Assembly (NCBI GenBank): GCA_041655735.1
Contig: JBBAEV010000020.1
Location: forward strand, 1 to 16,589
Direction: 5' to 3'
Source: JBBAEV01 sp041655735
GTDB lineage: Bacteria > Bacillota_I > Bacilli_A > RF39 > UBA660
DNA: 16,589 nucleotides
Positions within the stretch are counted from its first letter, which is position 1, and each line of letters opens with the position of its first letter. The position numbers were made by a program, and so were the translations under genes. Of the stretch, positions 12,565 to 16,589 are shown piece by piece. The notes below the pieces were generated by a model. The model ran no database searches and was not told where the DNA came from. It worked only from the letters and a program-made list of their open reading frames with translations.

Positions 12565-13017
12565 CTATTGTGATTCGGCTTGTTTCTTTATATCATTTAA
12601 TACATTTTGTATTAGTTTTTCGTCTTTTTCATCTTCTAGTGATTTTAAAGTTGGTTGTTCTCCTGATTCATCTACAATAGAAGCATATATTGCCACATTA
12701 CCATTTTCATCTTCTTTATTAGCAGTATAAATCATATAATGTTTTTTTGTTTCTTCTGAAGTAAACTCATATAAAACTTCACACTCCATAGCATTCCCTT
12801 CAGTATCTTCAATAGTTATTTTCTCTAATTGTTCTTCTTGTTCTGGAGTTTCATTGTTTACTTCCGTATTCATATCAACAGGAGTATCTTCTCCTTTAAA
12901 TTCATTATTATTCTCTGGGATCTCTATAGAGTCTTCTGCATTAACTGGTGCTTCAGTTACTACTGGCTCCTCTACTGGGTTTATTTCTGTATTTTTATTT
13001 TGTTCTTCATTCATCAT
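12565..13017 (-). CDS. DUF1292 domain protein with acidic N-terminal extension
   Basis: A 150-aa protein. Residues about 66-145 match DUF1292, a small domain common in Bacillota (YrzB-like): KITIEDTEGNAMECEVLYEF (66-85), TKKHYMIYTANKEDENGN (90-107), VAIYASIVDESGE (108-120). The first 60 residues are an acidic, Pro/Glu/Asn-rich, low-complexity tail longer than in typical members. The function of DUF1292 is unknown. GGAGG lies five bases before ATG 13017; the adjacent ATG at 13014 is an equal alternative. It leads an operon with the 393-aa coiled-coil protein, which hints that the two act together. An extended -10 promoter is at 13049-13057. Confidence 0.82.
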   Translation of the reverse strand: MMNEEQNKNTEINPVEEPVVTEAPVNAEDSIEIPENNNEFKGEDTPVDMNTEVNNETPEQEEQLEKITIEDTEGNAMECEVLYEFTSEETKKHYMIYTANKEDENGNVAIYASIVDESGEQPTLKSLEDEKDEKLIQNVLNDIKKQAESQ

Positions 13018-13048
13018 TTAGTCCTCCTCTTTATTCTTTATATAATAT

Positions 13049-13057
13049 AGTATACCA
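13049..13057 (-). promoter_or_regulatory. Extended -10 promoter of the DUF1292 operon
   Basis: Minus strand TGGTATACT, 32 bases before the start codon, in the short gap after the yutD terminator. No clear -35. Confidence 0.45.
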
Positions 13058-13078
13058 TATTTTTATTAAATCACCTAG

Positions 13079-13114
13079 AAAAACACATATTATTTTACAA
13101 TATTATGTGTTTTT
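13079..13114. terminator. Terminator of the yunB-GH-yutD operon
   Basis: Eleven-base arms AAAAACACATA (13079-13089) and TATGTGTTTTT (13104-13114) around a 14-base loop that contains the yutD stop codon. On the minus strand the stem ends in a run of T. Confidence 0.7.
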
Positions 13115-13377
13115 TTTATAACAAAGTACTTACAACCATAAGCACATTGTTCTTTTAGATAATTATCTAATAATTTAATATTATTAATAGGTTTTACATT
13201 CTTATTTTTATTATCATAAAAACCTTTTAATCTTAATTTGTTATAAGAATAATCTCCTGCTATATAGTCAAACTTATTAAAATAATCAGTATATAATTCT
13301 TTAAATTCTGTTTCGTCAAAAATACTGTAATCATCCTTTATTATTTCATATTCAGTGCCTTCTACTATTATTTTCAT
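13090..13377 (-). CDS. yutD: YutD family protein (DUF1027)
   Basis: A 95-aa protein matching the small YutD family: FDETEFKELYTDYFNKFDYI (residues 20-39), then GDYSYNKLRLKGFYD (41-55), then LLDNYLKEQCAYGCKYFVIKK (69-89). The paired aromatic and Cys residues YGCKYF are typical of the family. Its biochemical role is unknown. The ATG at 13377 is chosen because GAGGTGATATT precedes it; the frame stays open for 20 more codons, but those overlap the end of the upstream gene. It follows the GH-like gene by 10 bases and is the last gene of the yunB-GH-yutD operon. Its neighbours echo the B. subtilis yut region. Confidence 0.85.
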   Translation of the reverse strand: MKIIVEGTEYEIIKDDYSIFDETEFKELYTDYFNKFDYIAGDYSYNKLRLKGFYDNKNKNVKPINNIKLLDNYLKEQCAYGCKYFVIKKTHNIVK

Positions 13378-13387
13378 AATATCACCT

Positions 13388-15085
13388 CTATTTATAATCT
13401 TTCTGATATGCCGGTAATTGACTGTTATATTTTTCAATATCAGAATTAGACTTCCAAGTCATATAACCATCTGTTAATCCAGCATCAAATAAAGCTTTTA
13501 TTTCCTTATAAACATATTCAGCATTAACATCTAATCCTCCTGAATGTTTATATGGGGGAACATCATACGCCTGAATCCAAGTTCTAAGTTTAGCCGGTTT
13601 TTTTATTTCCTTCTGTCTAAGCATAACATAACTACCCCATTTTGTTAAAATATCATAGGGAACTGTCCAAACAGGAACATCAAAGCCATATTCATATTTA
13701 CTAAAGTGATCTGGATATGGCATACCACTAATGACATCTACAACATTACTAATAGCTGGCCAATATTGTCCATAAGCTGTAACATAACCATTAGCTGATT
13801 CACCGAAAACATCAGCTGATAGATAAACATTTAATTTATGTAACTGATCTCTCGCATACATTAAAAAACATTGTATTGCTTGTGCTTTTTCTTCATTGTA
13901 ATCATTATGAAAATCTACTAATCCTTGTGATTCTGGTTCTTTTATTAAATCAGGAAATCTAATATAGTCAAATTGTATTTCATTAAAACCCATTTCTTCT
14001 ACAGCTTCTTTAGCTAAATTAACATTAAATTCCCAAACTGATCTTTGAAATGGACTAGGCCAATATGTTCCTTGATGAAGATAGGGATTATTAGTACCTT
14101 TCTTTACCATAGAATATTCTGGATGATCATTTACAAAATATTCATCTTTAAATACAGTGATTCTACCTATCACATAAAATCCTGCATTTTTTAATTTTTG
14201 AATTGCATTTTTATAATTTTCAAAACTATTATTAGCTTTTTTATAATTAGTTGGTGAATATTCTTTCATTACTTCTGATTTATATCCAGGCATTTTATTA
14301 TCCTTTATATCAACGACAAAAGCATTTATTTTCGTATCTTCCGCAAGAGATATATATTTATCAACATTATTTATTACTGAACTGCTACTATTTAAATACC
14401 AAGCATAAACAGGATCTGGCATAAGATTATCTTTAAATACTGGTTTATCCCAAGGATAATAATCTAAATTAGCCGGACTCCCACCTCCCAAAGTATTACC
14501 CTTAATAGTATGGAATTTATATATTTCATCAGGTTTATAATGCGCTAAGGCTTCTTTTTCAGATAAAACAATGTACTTACCATAAACATATCCTTCTTTA
14601 TTATCCTTTTTTACTTTATATGTTGTTATAGTACCATTATCGTTTAAGCCATAATAATCTACTACTTCTAATTTATCTCCTTTTTTTAATACATCATATA
14701 TATTATTAGTATCTTTATCTTCATATAAAACTGTTGATGTCCTGACAAATATCTCCTTTTCTAATACAATACTCTCTTTATCTTTTGCTAAATTGTTTTT
14801 ATTTACATAATAAGCATTATTATTAACTTTTATATAGTTATAAATAACGTTATCTTTCTCTATTGTTTTTGATTCTTTTTCAACAACTATCCCTCTCGGC
14901 AAATTGGTTAATTGTTTTAGATTTTCATCATATAAAGGAATAGTATAAGATAAACCTGCTAAATAATATTCATCTTGATTAACAATCATTTTGAATACTC
15001 CTTTCAAGGTCATAAAAATAATAAATAATATTAAAAAAGAGCCTATTATAGGTTTTATTTTATATTTAAATTTCCTCTTTGCCAT
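13388..15085 (-). CDS. Membrane-anchored putative glycoside hydrolase (DUF4015) with SH3-like repeats
   Basis: A 565-aa protein. A basic N-terminus and one membrane segment (residues about 12-33) anchor it. Residues about 38-100 and 108-175 look like two SH3-type cell-wall-binding repeats. Residues about 220-550 form a TIM-barrel domain of the DUF4015 (GHL) type: NAFVVDIKD (254-262), GFYVIGRITVFKD (302-314), MGFNEIQFDYIRFPD (365-379), YLSADVFGES (421-430), GMPYPDHFS (454-462) and DGYMTWKS (539-546). The acidic residues at strand ends, such as D373 and D425, are candidates for catalysis. It probably acts on wall or surface polysaccharide outside the cell; the substrate is unknown. AGGTGA precedes the ATG. 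It lies between yunB and yutD in one operon. Confidence 0.85.
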   Translation of the reverse strand: MAKRKFKYKIKPIIGSFLILFIIFMTLKGVFKMIVNQDEYYLAGLSYTIPLYDENLKQLTNLPRGIVVEKESKTIEKDNVIYNYIKVNNNAYYVNKNNLAKDKESIVLEKEIFVRTSTVLYEDKDTNNIYDVLKKGDKLEVVDYYGLNDNGTITTYKVKKDNKEGYVYGKYIVLSEKEALAHYKPDEIYKFHTIKGNTLGGGSPANLDYYPWDKPVFKDNLMPDPVYAWYLNSSSSVINNVDKYISLAEDTKINAFVVDIKDNKMPGYKSEVMKEYSPTNYKKANNSFENYKNAIQKLKNAGFYVIGRITVFKDEYFVNDHPEYSMVKKGTNNPYLHQGTYWPSPFQRSVWEFNVNLAKEAVEEMGFNEIQFDYIRFPDLIKEPESQGLVDFHNDYNEEKAQAIQCFLMYARDQLHKLNVYLSADVFGESANGYVTAYGQYWPAISNVVDVISGMPYPDHFSKYEYGFDVPVWTVPYDILTKWGSYVMLRQKEIKKPAKLRTWIQAYDVPPYKHSGGLDVNAEYVYKEIKALFDAGLTDGYMTWKSNSDIEKYNSQLPAYQKDYK

Positions 15086-15124
15086 AGAAAATCACCTATA
15101 ATAATATTAACATAATAAAGTTGT

Positions 15125-15883
15125 TTATTCTAGAGGTAAAGAAAAAATAGGTGATGAATTTGTGATACCATTTTGATAATATCTAGGAACAGAACCTTGA
15201 ATCATTTTTATCGCTATAGGAATATCGTTATCAATAGTTATTTTTTTAGAAGCTATTGGTAAAATGATTTGTTCACTTACTTCTACATGAATTAATATTT
15301 CTAATAAAGCATTATTAATACCATAGGGCTCTATTTTAGTATCAATATTACTGCTAACATTACCCACTAGATTTAATCTAACTGGTATTTTAGGACCAAT
15401 ATTAGCTAAAAAAGTATTACCAGTATATGCTAAAAGAGGGACTTCGTATATTATACCTTTTTTTAGTTTCCTTTTATCGTATTCTGAAAAAATATTTTCA
15501 GAATCTTTTATTATATCTATTTTCCCTTGTTCTACAGCAATTAAATTATCTTGAATTAAATCAGAAATACTACTAAGTATATCGTTTACCACAATAGAGT
15601 TAAAATCTATTGATTGTATATTACCGCTAGAATCTTGGACAATAGTAAATAATTTATCCACCTCTACATTATCAGTAATAACTTGTTTAGTAATAGCTTT
15701 ATTAATTATTAAATTAGCTATCTTTTGTGTTTCTAACGAAGCATAATCTAAAAGATATGGAGTAATTTTTTTATTAACATATGAAATAGCATTAAAAGCT
15801 AAAATTATAGATAAAATTGTTGTTATGATAATTTTAGAAACTCTTGATTTCTTTTTTTTCCTTTTTAAAGTCATTCTCCGCAC
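15125..15883 (-). CDS. yunB: Sporulation protein YunB homologue
   Basis: A 252-aa protein with a very basic N-terminus (KRKKKKSR, residues 7-14) and one membrane helix (about 16-36), then an extracytoplasmic domain. Family marks include the conserved N-terminal NKAI region, the PLLAYTGN and GPKIPVRLNLVG segments (about 149-175), and the closing IQGSVPRYYQNG. In B. subtilis YunB is made under SigE in the mother cell and is needed for normal sporulation. I chose GTG at 15883 because AGGTGATAAT precedes it at good spacing; ATG at 15874 is an alternative with a poorer site. It heads an operon with the GH-like gene (39-base gap) and yutD, and is divergent from the CBS gene. Confidence 0.82.
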   Translation of the reverse strand: MRRMTLKRKKKKSRVSKIIITTILSIILAFNAISYVNKKITPYLLDYASLETQKIANLIINKAITKQVITDNVEVDKLFTIVQDSSGNIQSIDFNSIVVNDILSSISDLIQDNLIAVEQGKIDIIKDSENIFSEYDKRKLKKGIIYEVPLLAYTGNTFLANIGPKIPVRLNLVGNVSSNIDTKIEPYGINNALLEILIHVEVSEQIILPIASKKITIDNDIPIAIKMIQGSVPRYYQNGITNSSPIFSLPLE

Positions 15884-15957
15884 ATTATCACCTATTAATA
15901 TATATGTTTGTTATAAAAATTTATATTATGGGTAAAATTATTAATGAAAGGAGCATT

Positions 15958-16416
15958 ATGATAGCAAAAGACATTATGACTGAAAATGTCATCTATAAAA
16001 ATAGTGATGATAGTATGTTAGAAGTAGCCAATACAATGAAAGAAAATGATATAGGATTAATCCCAATAGTTGAGGATAATAAAGTTATAGGGGTAATAAC
16101 TGATAGAGATATAGTAATAAGAGCATTAGTAAATAATGCTGATATAAAAACAGAGGCAAAAAAATATATAACAAAAGATGTTATATCAGTTAAATCAAAA
16201 GATAAAATTGATAAAGTATTTAATTTAATGCAGGAGCATCAAATAAAAAGAATATTAGTAATAGATAAAAAGGAACTAGTTGGTGTTATTTCTTTATCAG
16301 ATTTAATAAATAGATGTGATGAAGATTTATTAACATTTAATACCATAAAAAACATATATAAACATAATACTATAAAAGGATCAGAAGAAGCAGAAGTAGA
16401 TGATTTCCCACTATAA
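15958..16416 (+). CDS. Protein with two CBS domains
   Basis: A 152-aa protein formed by a CBS pair (Bateman module). CBS1 covers residues about 1-60 (AKDIMTENVI, GLIPIVEDNKVIGVITDRDI) and CBS2 about 66-122 (ITKDVISVKS, IKRILVIDKKELVGVISLSD). The GVITDRD and GVISLSD turns are where adenine nucleotides usually bind. It has no enzymatic partner domain, so it is probably a stand-alone nucleotide sensor, like YhcV of Bacillus. A short acidic tail (EEAEVDDFPL) ends it. The ATG at 15958 follows AAAGGAG at ideal spacing; upstream in-frame codons lack such a site. It is divergent from yunB and ends in a bidirectional terminator. Confidence 0.9.
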   Translation: MIAKDIMTENVIYKNSDDSMLEVANTMKENDIGLIPIVEDNKVIGVITDRDIVIRALVNNADIKTEAKKYITKDVISVKSKDKIDKVFNLMQEHQIKRILVIDKKELVGVISLSDLINRCDEDLLTFNTIKNIYKHNTIKGSEEAEVDDFPL

Positions 16417-16417
16417 A

Positions 16418-16440
16418 AAAAAGACATTCAATGTCTTTTT
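16418..16440. terminator. Bidirectional terminator after the CBS gene
   Basis: Arms AAAAAGACATT (16418-16428) and AATGTCTTTTT (16430-16440) around a single C, in practice a loop of about five bases. It ends the CBS gene and the convergent partial gene, whose stop (16439-16441) overlaps it. Confidence 0.8.
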
Positions 16441-16589
16441 ATAATGATATATAGTTATTTGCGATAAATAATACTACTATAGTAACAATAACTCCCAATA
16501 AAAATAATAATATTCTTATAATTGTATTGTTAGACTTTACAGTTTTATTTATATTTTCTAATCCTTCAATATCATTTTTAGTGAATTTA
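16439..16589 (-). CDS. C-terminal end of a small membrane protein (partial)
   Basis: An open minus-strand frame enters from the right edge and stops with TAA at 16439-16441, giving 49 residues. It has a polar start (KFTKNDIEGLENINKTVKS), then one hydrophobic helix (about residues 24-43) and a short tail ANNYISL. This is the layout of a tail-anchored protein or the last helix of a larger one. Its start lies outside the window. The bidirectional terminator just beyond the stop supports a real gene. No family can be named. Confidence 0.6.
   Translation of the reverse strand, partial: KFTKNDIEGLENINKTVKSNNTIIRILLFLLGVIVTIVVLFIANNYISL

Noticed and set aside
12829..13050. Plus-strand frame antisense to DUF1292
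   Set aside because: A Phe/Ile/Tyr-rich artefact of the acidic repeat-like coding strand.
13378..13437. 20-codon N-terminal extension of YutD
   Set aside because: It overlaps the end of the GH-like gene; GAGGTGATATT points to ATG 13377, and family length agrees.
15844..15957. Longer N-terminus of the CBS protein
   Set aside because: It would overlap the start of the divergent yunB gene; AAAGGAG selects ATG 15958 and the CBS domain begins there.

Overview
The window is about 16.6 kb of very AT-rich, tightly packed bacterial chromosome. Shine-Dalgarno sites of the AGGAGG/GAGGTG type, tRNA genes that all encode their CCA end, and B. subtilis yut/yun-type genes point to a low-GC Bacillota, probably a gut-type member of the Bacilli (RF39-like or a relative; the lineage is an inference). 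The standard genetic code fits: every CDS ends in TAA or TAG and Trp is written TGG.

Layout, left to right. Positions 1-2523 hold tRNA-Pro and an ABC transporter pair (ATPase then 530-aa permease, minus strand). Positions 2524-3845 hold tRNA-Arg, a Cys-rich protein of unknown function behind a perfect consensus promoter, and a tRNA-Asp/tRNA-Phe operon. Positions 3845-7699 hold a DUF368 polyprenyl-phosphate transporter, an unknown membrane-anchored protein, a DUF421 (YetF-like) membrane protein, and a two-gene unit: a small phage-type protein and a probable AGOG-like DNA glycosylase. Positions 7738-9150 are one eight-tRNA operon (Val-Thr-Tyr-Gln-Lys-Leu-Ser-fMet) with a consensus promoter and a terminator. 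Positions 9195-16589 hold an S1-domain protein, a NifU-type Fe-S protein, YutH, YutG (PgpA-like), an unknown 393-aa protein with a DUF1292 protein, YutD, a membrane-anchored GH-like protein, YunB, a two-CBS protein, and the C-terminal end of a small membrane protein cut by the window edge.

The standout is the tRNA-Tyr gene. It is split inside its anticodon, between U35 and A36, by a 621-nt group I intron. P1, P2, P3, P4, P6 and P7, two GAAA-capped hairpins and the terminal G can all be read from the sequence, and the core resembles the Azoarcus and cyanobacterial tRNA introns (subgroup IC3). The P6 loop carries a 143-aa PD-(D/E)XK homing endonuclease of the I-Ssp6803I type. Its ribosome binding site and start codon lie in one strand of a 14-bp P6 helix whose other strand is the 3' end of the same ORF, and its stop codon is supplied by the conserved R element. 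Intron folding and endonuclease translation should therefore be mutually exclusive.

The right half keeps much of the B. subtilis yunB-yutD-yutG-yutH-yutI gene set together, including two genes (yunB, yutH) linked to sporulation in Bacillus. Convergent genes are separated by very short bidirectional terminators that contain the stop codons themselves.
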